Shown here piece after piece: positions 1 to 8,787 of a stretch of 64,000 nucleotides of DNA (its first letter is position 1; every line of letters begins with the position of its first letter). Below the pieces are notes generated by a model, which saw only the letters and a list, made by a program, of their open reading frames with translations, was not told the DNA's origin and did not search any database. A program made the translations under genes and the position numbers. Source of the stretch: JBBPZK01 sp965219175 (GTDB taxonomy: Bacteria; Actinomycetota; Rubrobacteria; Rubrobacterales; Rubrobacteraceae); NCBI GenBank assembly GCA_965219175.1, contig CBDCNI010000001.1, forward strand, positions 1,736,001 to 1,800,000, given 5' to 3'.

Positions 1-1
1 A

Positions 2-1492
2 CGCTTGCGGGGCGGAAACCTGCCGGGCGAGGTCGCGTTTACGCTGCACGATACTTACGGTTTTCCGGTTGAGGTGACGCGCGAGGTCCTGGCGGAGCGG
101 GGTATCTCTCTGGACGAGGCCGGGTTCGAGGTGGCTATGAGCGGTCAGCGGGAGCGGGCGCGGGGGGCTATGGAGGTCCACGAGCGGGTCGTGGCGGCTT
201 TCCGGGACCGGGAGTTGAAGAGCCGGTTCGTCGGGTACGAGTACGAGCAGGTAGAGACGCGGGTCCTGGCCGTCGAGCCGGTGCCGGGGGCGGAGGGCGA
301 GGTGTACGTGGTGCTCGCCGAGAACCCGTTCTACGCGACGGGCGGCGGGCAGGTATCCGACACCGGTTGGGTACAGTCCGAGCGGGCGCAGGTAGAAGTC
401 GTGGAAGCTATACCCGCAGGTGATTACCAGATACTGCGGGCGATGGCCGAGCGGCGGGAGATCCGGGAGGGAGACCCTGTAACGGCTTCCATCAACCGGG
501 TCCGGCGGCACCAGATCGAGGCGAACCACACGGCTACCCATATCCTCCACTGGGCGCTTAGGGCCGTGCTCGGCAAAGAAGTAGTCCAGGCCGGGAGTTA
601 CGTCGGGCCGGACCGTTTGAGGTTCGACTATCGCTACTCCGGGAGCGTCGGTGAGGAGGAGATCCGGCGCGTTCAGGAGCTTTGTCTACTCAAGATCACC
701 GAGAACCAGCCCGTCCGGTACTACACGACGACGATGGACGAGGCTCGAAATCTCGGGGCGATGATGCTCTTTGGAGAGAAGTATCGGGATCTCGTGCGGG
801 TCGTGGAGGTGGACGGATTTTCGCGAGAGCTTTGCGGCGGTACACACGTGCGGGGGAGTGCCGAGATCGGGGCGTTCAAGATCTCCTCGAACAGGAAGCA
901 CGGCGCGGACCTCTACCGTATAGAAGTCCTCACCGGCCGCGAGGCGCTCTTCTACCTGATCGAAGCGTCCGAAGTCGCCGAAGAGGCCGCGAGAGGATTA
1001 CGCGTCGAGATCGGCCAGATACCGGATGCCATCTCCGGTCTTCGAGAGGAAGCCCAAAACGCCCGAGAGCTGGAGCGCGAGCAGGCGCTCAAGGCCGGTC
1101 TCGAAGAGGTCGGCTCTCTCGTCGAGAACGCCGAGTCCGTGGACGGGGCCAGGGTGGTCGCCGGGCAGGTGGTCGCCTCCGACGTGCAGGGGCTCCGTCA
1201 GATCTCCGACGACGTAAAGAACCGGCTCGGCGCGCCTTCCGCAGTGGTCCTCGCCGCAGACCTGAACGGTAAGGCGGTAGTCGTCGCAAACCTCCACCCG
1301 GATGTCTCCCGTAAGATAGAAGCTGGGGAGATAGTGCGGGAGATCTCCGGCGTCCTCGGCGGTGGTGGAGGTGGCGGCGCGACGATGGCCCAGGGTGGCG
1401 GCGGGAACATCGAGGCGATCCCCGAAGCCCTGCTGAAAGTAAAAGATATCCTCAACCGGCGGTTGGCGGAAACTTCGCGGGCGGCGGAGTAA
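2..1492 (+). CDS. alaS: Alanyl-tRNA synthetase, C-terminal part (5' end outside window)
   Basis: Charges tRNA-Ala with alanine and clears mischarged Ser/Gly-tRNA in the cytoplasm. The visible 497 codons begin in the late catalytic domain (LHDTYGFP) and run through the editing domain, whose zinc-type residues are seen as HTATH and, further on, CGGTH preceded by LFGEKY. A coiled-coil linker and the C-Ala domain follow, with a Gly-rich run near the end. Full-length AlaRS is about 870-890 residues, so roughly 380 N-terminal residues lie upstream of the window. It stops 5 bases before ruvX; the alaS-ruvX-mltG-aroE order is usual in Gram-positives. Identity is certain; only the missing start limits the entry. 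Confidence 0.97.
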   Translation, partial: RLRGGNLPGEVAFTLHDTYGFPVEVTREVLAERGISLDEAGFEVAMSGQRERARGAMEVHERVVAAFRDRELKSRFVGYEYEQVETRVLAVEPVPGAEGEVYVVLAENPFYATGGGQVSDTGWVQSERAQVEVVEAIPAGDYQILRAMAERREIREGDPVTASINRVRRHQIEANHTATHILHWALRAVLGKEVVQAGSYVGPDRLRFDYRYSGSVGEEEIRRVQELCLLKITENQPVRYYTTTMDEARNLGAMMLFGEKYRDLVRVVEVDGFSRELCGGTHVRGSAEIGAFKISSNRKHGADLYRIEVLTGREALFYLIEASEVAEEAARGLRVEIGQIPDAISGLREEAQNARELEREQALKAGLEEVGSLVENAESVDGARVVAGQVVASDVQGLRQISDDVKNRLGAPSAVVLAADLNGKAVVVANLHPDVSRKIEAGEIVREISGVLGGGGGGGATMAQGGGGNIEAIPEALLKVKDILNRRLAETSRAAE

Positions 1493-1497
1493 AACCC

Positions 1498-1935
1498 TTG
1501 CAGGCTTCGGAGCGTGCTTCGAGGAAGGTAGCCGCCTTCGACCTGGGCGAAGTGCGCACGGGCGTTGCCGTCTCCGATGCGGGTGGCTCAGTGGCGCGTC
1601 CGCTGACTATCGTGTCGCCGGCGGAGCTTGTCGGGTGCCTGCGAGATCTCGTAGAAAACGAGGGTGTTAAAGAAGTCGTGGTCGGTGTGCCGAAAACCCT
1701 GGGTGGAGAGGTCGGCTTCCAGGCGAAGCGGGTACTGCGGGCGTTGGATCTTCTCCGCGGAGAGTTTCCGGGGGTTCGGTTCGTGGAGTGGGACGAGAGG
1801 TTCACGACGAGGCTAGTCACCGGGTCCGGTTCGAAAGGCGGCCGCCGGAAGAAGAACCGCGAGCCGGTTGACGACCTGGCGGCGGCCCAGATGCTCCAGG
1901 AGTACCTGTACGCTAGGGGGGAAGTTGGCCGGTAG
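1498..1935 (+). CDS. ruvX: RuvX/YqgF-family RNase H-fold nuclease (putative Holliday junction resolvase / pre-16S rRNA nuclease)
   Basis: A 145-residue RNase H-fold protein of the YqgF family, implicated in 16S rRNA 5' end maturation and proposed as a Holliday junction resolvase. Visible family motifs are FDLGEVRTGVAVSD near residues 14-27 (first acidic residue), VVVGVPKTLGG, WDERFTT and the C-terminal DDLAAAQMLQEYL, so the expected acidic residues are present. The TTG start lies 5 bases after the alaS stop, giving a compact operon. Its 3' end overlaps mltG by 11 bases. The family is clear; which of the two proposed activities matters here cannot be seen. Confidence 0.92.
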   Translation: MQASERASRKVAAFDLGEVRTGVAVSDAGGSVARPLTIVSPAELVGCLRDLVENEGVKEVVVGVPKTLGGEVGFQAKRVLRALDLLRGEFPGVRFVEWDERFTTRLVTGSGSKGGRRKKNREPVDDLAAAQMLQEYLYARGEVGR

Positions 1936-3031
1936 AAACAAGAAAAGCCGCAGGGAGCAGAGAGACCTGGACGAGCGGCTGCAAGCGCTCCGCTCCAGCG
2001 GGTCTTCGTCTCGTAAGAGGCGGTGGTGGGTCGTCCTCTTGTCGTTGTTGTTCGGGTTGGCGCTCGTCGCGGTCGTGCTGGCGGCGATCTTCTTTATCTA
2101 CACGTCGGCCATTGGCGGCAGCGGGTCCGGCGCGCCGAAGGAGGTCTCGGTCGTGAAGGGAGATACGCTCTCGAGCGTCGCTGACAAGCTCAAGAGCGCC
2201 GGTATCATAGAGAGCGCCACGGTCTTCAAGCTCGAAGCGCGGGCCGGCGGCAACAGCGCGGACCTCAAGCCCGGCTCCTACAAGTTCCGGCCCAGAACCG
2301 ACTCCGCCAGGATCTTGAAAACCCTCACCGCAAACAAACCCGCCCCGACCTTCTCCGTCACTATCCCGGAAGGCTTGACGATCAAGCAAACAGCTGACGA
2401 AATCGCCTCACAGAGCAAAGTCTCGGCAAAGGATTTCGAGGCGGCGGCTAGAGAGACTAATTACAGTTACGGCTTCCTCAAGAACAAAAACATCAAGACG
2501 ACCGAGGGCTTCCTCTTCCCGAAGCAGTACGACTTCGAGAAAGGTGCTGACGCCCATCAGATGGTGGACCGCTTTTTGAACCAATATCTTATAGAGACGG
2601 AGAACCTGGACTTCGGGTCCGCCGAGAAGAAGCTCAACCTCAACGAGTACGAGATAGTGACCGTCGCTTCTCTTGTGGAACGCGAATCAGCAAGCCCGGA
2701 AGAGCGACCGCTGATAGCGTCGGTGATCTACAACCGCCTCCGACAGGGAATGCCGCTGCAGATCGACGCTTCCGTCCAGTACGCCCTGGGTAAGCCGAAA
2801 GCCGAACTCTCACTCCAGGACTTGAAGGTCAATTCTCCTTATAATACTTACGAGAACAGCGGACTGCCGCCAGGCCCGATCTGCAGCCCGAGCCTCGACT
2901 CGATGCAGGCCGCCCTAAAACCCGCCAAGACCGACTACCTCTACTACGTCCTGAACAAGAAGGGTACGAAGCACACCTTTACCTCAAACTACGACGACTT
3001 CCTAAAGGCGAAGGCCGAGGCCGGACGTTGA
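1925..3031 (+). CDS. mltG: Endolytic murein transglycosylase (MltG/YceG)
   Basis: Membrane-anchored lytic transglycosylase that cuts nascent peptidoglycan and terminates glycan strands. The 368-residue protein has a basic cytoplasmic N-terminus, one transmembrane helix (about residues 35-59), a LysM-like segment (VVKGDTLSSVADKL) and the YceG catalytic domain. The catalytic Glu is E252 in ASLVERES, followed by SVIYNRL and GLPPGPI. The ORF is open further upstream, but I chose TTG 1925 because an AGGGGGGAAG sequence precedes it directly and an earlier start would only read the ruvX tail out of frame. It overlaps ruvX by 11 bases, suggesting translational coupling. Typical family length. Confidence 0.93.
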   Translation: MAGRNKKSRREQRDLDERLQALRSSGSSSRKRRWWVVLLSLLFGLALVAVVLAAIFFIYTSAIGGSGSGAPKEVSVVKGDTLSSVADKLKSAGIIESATVFKLEARAGGNSADLKPGSYKFRPRTDSARILKTLTANKPAPTFSVTIPEGLTIKQTADEIASQSKVSAKDFEAAARETNYSYGFLKNKNIKTTEGFLFPKQYDFEKGADAHQMVDRFLNQYLIETENLDFGSAEKKLNLNEYEIVTVASLVERESASPEERPLIASVIYNRLRQGMPLQIDASVQYALGKPKAELSLQDLKVNSPYNTYENSGLPPGPICSPSLDSMQAALKPAKTDYLYYVLNKKGTKHTFTSNYDDFLKAKAEAGR

Positions 3032-3147
3032 GCTGGTAGCTAAAGCTCTCGACCGTCCCGGCCGATAATCCAAAGGAGTCTTGAGCTTGGATCCGGGACT
3101 GCGGCCCGGTGTGCGTCGTAGTTCCAATAGCTCGGTAGGAGTAAGTA

Positions 3148-4026
3148 GTGAGGTTGAATGGGAAAACGAGTCTTCTCGGCGTGGTCGGTCATCCCATCGG
3201 GCATAGTTTGAGTCCGAGGATGCACAACGCCGCCTTCGCAGCCTCCGGGCGCAATTACGCTTACGTGGCCCTTGACGTTCGGCCGGAGGACTTGAAAGAA
3301 GCAGTACGGGGGCTAGTGGCGCTTGGTTTCAAAGGGTTCAATGTGACTATGCCCCACAAGGAGGAGATCATCCCGCTCCTGGACGACGTTGAAGAGTCCG
3401 CCCGACTCGCCGGAGCGGTCAACACGGTCGTAGTCGAAGACGGGTCTCTGCGGGGTCTCAACACGGATGGTAGCGGATTCCTCCGGGCTTGCAAAGAGTC
3501 GGGGATAAGTTTCGGCGGCAAGCGTGTTCTGGTCCTGGGTGCCGGAGGGGCGGCGGCCGCGATAGCTGCCTCCGTACTCGGTGAGGACACTATGGAGGTT
3601 GGGATCTCGAACAGGAGTCACGACCGCGCCGAAAGACTGGCCGACAGGTTGCGCCAAACTTACTCGTCAACCCGTATACGAGTCTACCCGCTGTCGGAAG
3701 GGGTCGAGACGCCAACAGAGACGTTCACCGAAGCGTTCGCCGGGGTCGAGGTATTGGTGAACGCGACGTACCTCGGCATGAGAGACGAAGACCCGCTTCC
3801 CATATCCGAGGAGCTTCTAGGGCCGGACCTCGCGGTTTGCGACGCCGTTTACCGCCCGGATGGAGAGACGCGGCTCATCCGCGCCGCCCGTTCACTTGGT
3901 GCGCAGACCGTATCCGGCGAAAGGATGCTTCTCTATCAGGGCGTCGAGGCTCAGAAAATCTGGACCGGCCTTGAGCCGGATGTGGGTGTCATGAGTCGGG
4001 CGCTGCAAGACGCTGCCGGGACTTGA
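3148..4026 (+). CDS. aroE: Shikimate dehydrogenase
   Basis: NADPH-dependent reduction of 3-dehydroshikimate to shikimate in aromatic amino acid synthesis. The 292-residue protein shows the shikimate-binding start VVGHPIGHSLSPRMHNAAF, the catalytic Lys in NVTMPHKEE, the Asp in NTDGSGF, a nucleotide-binding loop VLGAGGAAAA near residue 130 and the closing YQGVEAQKIW. GTG 3148 is preceded by TAGGAG at 3136-3141, and an in-frame TAG just upstream excludes longer forms. The 116-base gap before it has no recognisable gene. The other aro genes are not in the window. The gene ends 48 bases before the pilus motor cluster. Confidence 0.95.
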   Translation: MRLNGKTSLLGVVGHPIGHSLSPRMHNAAFAASGRNYAYVALDVRPEDLKEAVRGLVALGFKGFNVTMPHKEEIIPLLDDVEESARLAGAVNTVVVEDGSLRGLNTDGSGFLRACKESGISFGGKRVLVLGAGGAAAAIAASVLGEDTMEVGISNRSHDRAERLADRLRQTYSSTRIRVYPLSEGVETPTETFTEAFAGVEVLVNATYLGMRDEDPLPISEELLGPDLAVCDAVYRPDGETRLIRAARSLGAQTVSGERMLLYQGVEAQKIWTGLEPDVGVMSRALQDAAGT

Positions 4027-4074
4027 ACGGTGACTTCCCTTTGCACCGAAATTAGAAAGCTGTAAGGAGCAAGT

Positions 4075-6303
4075 ATGAAAGTTCTGATCGCCGAAGACGA
4101 TTCCATAACCCGAAAGATAGTCGGCCGGACGGTAGAGAAGCTCGGCCACGAGATAGTTTCCGCCTCCAACGGAGCCGAAGCCTGGAATGAGTTTCAGGGT
4201 GACGACGGTATAGAAGTGGTCCTAAGCGACTGGATGATGCCCGGTATGAACGGCCTGGAATTGTGCCGGAGGATCCGTCAGGCCGAGAGACCAGACTACA
4301 CTTACTTTATACTCCTGACCTCTCGCGGCAGCAGGGAGCACTTGGTGGAGGGGATGCGGGCCGGCGCCGACGAGTACCTCACTAAACCGTTGAACGGCGA
4401 GCAACTAAAGGCGAAACTTTTGGACGCCGCACGCGTAGCCTCCGCACGGCAACGCCTCGACTTCGATAGAGAGGAGAATGATGCCGCCGCCGCGAACAGC
4501 GGCTCCGGCAACGGAGTAAGAAACGGCTCGAACAACGGTGACGCGGCGGGGAACAGGGTTGCGTCGAACGGTGGGGGTTCCGCAGGTGGGCTCCAGAGAA
4601 AGGCGAGGGCCGGGGTACGGGGCGGCAAAGTCTGGGACATCCTGGTTGCCCAGGGAAAGCTGAACGAAAGTCAGCTTCAGGATGCTATCGCGGCACAGGA
4701 GAAAGACCCGAGAGAGCTCGGAAAGGTCCTCGTGTCACTCGGTTTTATAAGTGAGGCGGACCTCGCGCAGGCCCAGGCCCAGAGGATGGGTCTCGGATAC
4801 GCGGATCTCTCGGAGGAAGAGATGGACCGCGGCACAGTAGCCCTGGTGGACCAGAAAGTGCTCCGCCGTCACGGGGTCTTGCCGCTTAGGGTGGAAGATG
4901 GGTGCCTGACCCTTGCTATGAGCGACCCGACCAACCTGTACGCCCTGGACGACCTCAAGATCATCTCCGGTTACCCGATAAGGCCCGTCGTCGCCACCGG
5001 GACGCAGATAAGGAAGACCCTCAACAGCCTCTTCGCCGTTGGGAGCCAGGTCAGTGAAATCCTCGAAGAAGCCGCTGCGGGAGACGTGGAAGCGGAAGGT
5101 CCTGAAGAGATAGAACTCGGTGTGGACGGCGGCTCCGAAGAGGCTCCGATCATCCGTCTCGTGGGTTCGATACTCCAGCAGGCGGTTGCGGAAGGCGCAT
5201 CGGACATCCACATAGAGCCCCGCGCCGACGAACTCGCCGTGCGCCTGAGGGTGGACGGCGTGCTGCGGGGAGCGATGTCGATCCCGCCCAGGCTCAAGAA
5301 CGGCGTGATCGCCCGTCTCAAGATCCTCGGAAGCCTCGATATAGCCGAGCGCCGGATACCGCAAGACGGCCGCTTCTCCGTCCGGCTCGGAGGCCAGAAA
5401 ATAGACTTCCGGGTCGCGTCGCTGCCGACCATCTTCGGCGAGAAGATAGTCCTGAGGCTGATGGACAGCTCCAGCGTCGAGGCGGACCTGACGAAACTCG
5501 GGTTCGCACCGGAGATCTTCGAGAAATACCGGGAGGTATTCAACAGGCCGTACGGCACGATCCTCGTGACCGGCCCGACGGGAAGCGGCAAGTCCACCAC
5601 GCTCTACGCAACACTCGCAGAGCTAAACTCACCCGAGAAAAACATAATCACCGTCGAGGACCCGGTCGAGATGCGGATATCCGGCGTAAACCAGATGCAG
5701 GTCAACCCGAAAGCCGGCCTGACTTTCGCCAAGGGCTTGAGGAGCATCCTCAGAAGCGACCCGGACATCGTGATGATCGGGGAGATAAGAGACTTCGAGA
5801 CCGCCAAGATCAGCGTCGAAGCCGCCCTCACGGGACACCTCGTTCTCGCAACCCTACACACCAACAACGCCCCCGGAGCCCTGAACCGTCTTACGGACAT
5901 GGGCGTCGAGACGTTCCTAACCTCCTCAGCGGTGGACTGCGTGATCGCCCAGAGGCTCGCCAGGAAGCTCTGCGAGCGGTGCAAGGAGCCGGTCGAAATG
6001 GAAGAAGAAGTTCTGGCCGAGATGGGATTCCCATTCGAGTATGTCTCGAAGGACAACCTGCGGTTCCACAAGGCGGTGGGGTGCAGCCGGTGCGGAGAAT
6101 CGGGGTACAGAGGGCGCATCGGCATCTACGAGATGATGGTCGTCGACGAGGCAATAAGGGAGTTGATCCTCAAGCATTCCTCGACTGCGGAGATCTCCCG
6201 CGCCGCCGAGAGCCAGGGCATGATACGCCTCAGGGAAGACGGACTGCTAAAAGCCGCCCGTGGAACGACGACTATCGAGGAAGTGCTCCGCACGGTGCTC
6301 TAA
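4075..6303 (+). CDS. pilB: Receiver-domain/PilB fusion: type IV pilus assembly ATPase with N-terminal CheY-like domain
   Basis: Predicted hexameric ATPase that powers pilus extension, with an N-terminal response-regulator domain. Residues 1-120 are a receiver domain with acidic pocket D8/D9, phosphoacceptor D52 (SDWMMPG), T82 and K104. Residues 135-172 are an Asn/Gly/Ala-rich linker. Residues 180-325 look like the MshEN/T2SSE_N domain that in relatives can bind cyclic-di-GMP. Residues 345-742 are the GspE/PilB ATPase: Walker A GPTGSGKST at 500-508, Asp box VEDP, Walker B DPDIVMIGE at 562-570, His box ending TLHTN, and a four-cysteine zinc site (C633, C636, C670, C673). All receiver and ATPase key residues are intact. 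No histidine kinase is nearby. The gene is followed by pilT and pilC. Start ATG 4075 has AAGGAGC upstream. Confidence 0.95.
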   Translation: MKVLIAEDDSITRKIVGRTVEKLGHEIVSASNGAEAWNEFQGDDGIEVVLSDWMMPGMNGLELCRRIRQAERPDYTYFILLTSRGSREHLVEGMRAGADEYLTKPLNGEQLKAKLLDAARVASARQRLDFDREENDAAAANSGSGNGVRNGSNNGDAAGNRVASNGGGSAGGLQRKARAGVRGGKVWDILVAQGKLNESQLQDAIAAQEKDPRELGKVLVSLGFISEADLAQAQAQRMGLGYADLSEEEMDRGTVALVDQKVLRRHGVLPLRVEDGCLTLAMSDPTNLYALDDLKIISGYPIRPVVATGTQIRKTLNSLFAVGSQVSEILEEAAAGDVEAEGPEEIELGVDGGSEEAPIIRLVGSILQQAVAEGASDIHIEPRADELAVRLRVDGVLRGAMSIPPRLKNGVIARLKILGSLDIAERRIPQDGRFSVRLGGQKIDFRVASLPTIFGEKIVLRLMDSSSVEADLTKLGFAPEIFEKYREVFNRPYGTILVTGPTGSGKSTTLYATLAELNSPEKNIITVEDPVEMRISGVNQMQVNPKAGLTFAKGLRSILRSDPDIVMIGEIRDFETAKISVEAALTGHLVLATLHTNNAPGALNRLTDMGVETFLTSSAVDCVIAQRLARKLCERCKEPVEMEEEVLAEMGFPFEYVSKDNLRFHKAVGCSRCGESGYRGRIGIYEMMVVDEAIRELILKHSSTAEISRAAESQGMIRLREDGLLKAARGTTTIEEVLRTVL

Positions 6304-6417
6304 AGGCAGCGCTTCCAGCCAACTTAAAGTTCTCGCCCGAATGTGACGACTACCCTCATGGAGACCTTCTACGCAATTTATTTCGGGTATGCGACAGAGT
6401 TGGAGGAACCAGGTTTG

Positions 6418-7566
6418 ATGTTGGAGAGCGGGTTGGGTGATTATCTGCTGGACGCCCTCAGGATGGAGGCGAGCGATCTGCACGTTACTGTTGGCGTGCC
6501 GCCCAGCGTCAGGGTCGGCGGGGCGATACAGCCGCTCGATTATCCACCGCTCACCCCGAACGTCACGCGGGAGTTGATCTACGACATCCTTTCGGACGAG
6601 CAGCGGCAACGGCTCGAGTCTACGCTGGAGTTGGACTTCAGTTATAGCGTGCCGCGCGCGGCACGTTTCAGGGTCAACGTCTACTTCCAGCGCGGGTCAC
6701 TCGGCGCGGTATTCAGGACTATCCCGCACGAGATCAAGAGTTTGGACGAGCTTGGCTTGCCGAAGGTCGTCGAGGACGTCATGAATAAGCCTCGTGGGTT
6801 GGTGCTCGTAACCGGCCCGACCGGGAGTGGTAAGTCCACGACGCTCGCCTCGATGATAGACAAGATCAACGAGACCCGCCAGCAGCACATTATGAGCGTC
6901 GAGGACCCGATAGAGTTCCTCCACACGCACAAGAAATGTATCGTCAACCAGCGCGAGGTCAACCAGGATACAAAGAGCTTCGCCCAGGCTCTAAAGCACG
7001 TCTTGCGCCAGGACCCGGACGTGATACTCGTCGGTGAGATGCGAGACCTGGAGACGATACAGCTCGCCGTAAGCGCCGCCGAGACGGGGCATCTGGTTTT
7101 CGGGACGCTCCATACGCAGGACGCTCCGCAGACGGTTGACAGGATCATCGACGTGTTCCCGCCGCATCAGCAGTCCCAGATCCGGGCGCAGCTCTCCAAC
7201 GCGCTCCAGGGCGTTATAACGCAGACTTTGATCCCGAAGCGCGGAGGCGGACGGACGGCGGCGTGCGAGGTTTTGGTGCCGACGCCGGGCGTCAGGAACC
7301 TCATTAGGGAAGGTAAGAATCACCAGATCTACTCGGCCATGCAGACCGGCGGCAAGTTCGGGATGCAGACGATGGACGCCGCCCTGGTAGACCTCGTGAA
7401 GCGCGGCCTCATCTCCCGCGAACAGGCTGAGAAATATTCGAGTAACCCGGAAGAGCTTAACCGGCTCGCCGGCAGCGCGTCATCGTTCGGGCGATCCGGC
7501 GAGAGCGTCGGGGGCAACGGCGGACCCAACCCCGGCGGTTACGCGACGACGATGAGGAGGAGGTAG
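6418..7566 (+). CDS. pilT: Type IV pilus retraction ATPase
   Basis: Hexameric motor that depolymerises pili (twitching, DNA uptake). From ATG 6418 the protein has 382 residues: N-terminal PAS-like part (ASDLHVTVG), Walker A GPTGSGKSTT, Asp box VEDPIEF, Walker B DPDVILVGE, His box ETGHLVFGTLHT, and the PilT-diagnostic VRNLIREGK near the C-terminus, which separates it from PilB. The reading frame is open back to 6343, but the ATG at 6418 (or the TTG at 6415) is preceded by GGAGGA at 6402-6407 and matches the usual PilT N-terminus. It lies between the PilB fusion and pilC; the low-complexity Gly/Asn/Ser tail is ordinary for the family. Confidence 0.95.
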   Translation: MLESGLGDYLLDALRMEASDLHVTVGVPPSVRVGGAIQPLDYPPLTPNVTRELIYDILSDEQRQRLESTLELDFSYSVPRAARFRVNVYFQRGSLGAVFRTIPHEIKSLDELGLPKVVEDVMNKPRGLVLVTGPTGSGKSTTLASMIDKINETRQQHIMSVEDPIEFLHTHKKCIVNQREVNQDTKSFAQALKHVLRQDPDVILVGEMRDLETIQLAVSAAETGHLVFGTLHTQDAPQTVDRIIDVFPPHQQSQIRAQLSNALQGVITQTLIPKRGGGRTAACEVLVPTPGVRNLIREGKNHQIYSAMQTGGKFGMQTMDAALVDLVKRGLISREQAEKYSSNPEELNRLAGSASSFGRSGESVGGNGGPNPGGYATTMRRR

Positions 7567-7575
7567 ACGCCGACT

Positions 7576-8787
7576 TTGGCTACTTTCACTTACAAGGCCC
7601 GTGACAGACGGGGCGGCGTCCTCCAGGATCAGATAGAGGCCGAGGACACGAGAGCCGTCGCCTCCACCCTGCGCCAGCAAGGTTTGTTGGTCATAGACAT
7701 CAAGGAGCAGGGCGTCGGGCAGAAAGACATCCTGGAGCCCTTCAAGAAGGTCAAGCTGGACGAGGTGGTCATCTTCACTCGCCAGTTCGCGACCATGATA
7801 AACGCCGGGCTCCCGATAGTCCGGTCGCTGTACATCCTGGGAGAGCAGACGACCAACAAGAAGCTTACAGACACGGTCGTGCAGGTCCGCAAAGACGTGG
7901 AGGCGGGTTTGGCGCTCTCGGAGGCGTTGGCGAAGCACCCCAAGGTCTTCAACCGACTCTACGTCGAAATGGTTCGGGCCGGTGAGATCGGGGGCATCCT
8001 GGACGAGGTACTGCTCCGGATCGCCTCCCAGTTGGAGCAAGACCAGGAGTTGCGTCGCAAGGTCAAGAGCGCGATGACCTACCCGACGGTCGTCCTGATC
8101 CTCGCGATCGTGGCCGCCGCGTTCATGTTGGTATTCATCGTCCCGATCTTCGCAAAGATGTTCGAGGACCTCGGGGGAACGCTGCCGCTGCCGACGCGCA
8201 TCGCGATGGGCCTCTCCAGCCTGTTGACGGGGCCTCTCGGGATACTGGTAGCGGCTGCGTTTATCGGCGGGATCGTCTTCTTCTTGCGCTGGAAAGAGAC
8301 CGAGCAGGGCCGGAAGGTGTGGGGGCGTGTGATCTTGAAGTTGCCGGCCAAGATCGGCGAGGTCGTTCAGAAAGTCGCGCTCGCCCGCTTCGCGCGCACG
8401 CTCGGGACTTTGAGCGCCGCTGGGGTACCGATTCTGCAGGCTCTGGAGATCACCGCGACCTCCTCGGGAAACTGGGTTATAGAGCAGGCGCTGCTAAAGA
8501 GCAGGGACTCCATCCGCGAGGGGATACCGATCTACCGTCCGCTGGAGTCGGAGCCGGTCTTTCCGCCGATGGTCACACGCATGATAGCCGTCGGGGAGGA
8601 GACCGGAGATATAGACGGGATGCTCTCGAAGATAGCCGAGTTCTACGAGTCCGAAGTAGACGCGACCGTCAAGGCGCTGACCTCGATAATAGAGCCGTTG
8701 ATGATCGTGGTCGTCGGCGGCATAGTCGGAGGGATCATAGTCGCGATGTACCTCCCGATGTTCAAGATCTTCGACCTGATCAAGTGA
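7576..8787 (+). CDS. pilC: Type IV pilus inner-membrane platform protein
   Basis: A 403-residue polytopic membrane protein of the GspF/PilC family that links the cytoplasmic motors to the growing pilus. It begins with the family signature FTYKARDRRG, followed by two copies of the T2SSF domain (about residues 68-190 and 270-395) and three hydrophobic segments (about residues 170-195, 215-240 and 375-398). The TTG start lies 9 bases after pilT. Its TGA overlaps the GTG of the next gene, a sigma factor, so the two are probably translationally coupled. No pilin or prepilin peptidase gene follows within the window. Confidence 0.94.
   Translation: MATFTYKARDRRGGVLQDQIEAEDTRAVASTLRQQGLLVIDIKEQGVGQKDILEPFKKVKLDEVVIFTRQFATMINAGLPIVRSLYILGEQTTNKKLTDTVVQVRKDVEAGLALSEALAKHPKVFNRLYVEMVRAGEIGGILDEVLLRIASQLEQDQELRRKVKSAMTYPTVVLILAIVAAAFMLVFIVPIFAKMFEDLGGTLPLPTRIAMGLSSLLTGPLGILVAAAFIGGIVFFLRWKETEQGRKVWGRVILKLPAKIGEVVQKVALARFARTLGTLSAAGVPILQALEITATSSGNWVIEQALLKSRDSIREGIPIYRPLESEPVFPPMVTRMIAVGEETGDIDGMLSKIAEFYESEVDATVKALTSIIEPLMIVVVGGIVGGIIVAMYLPMFKIFDLIK

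Noticed and set aside
8319..8783. 155-codon N-terminal extension of the sigma factor
   Set aside because: Lies wholly inside pilC in another frame and lacks sigma homology; the GTG at 8784 is the natural start.
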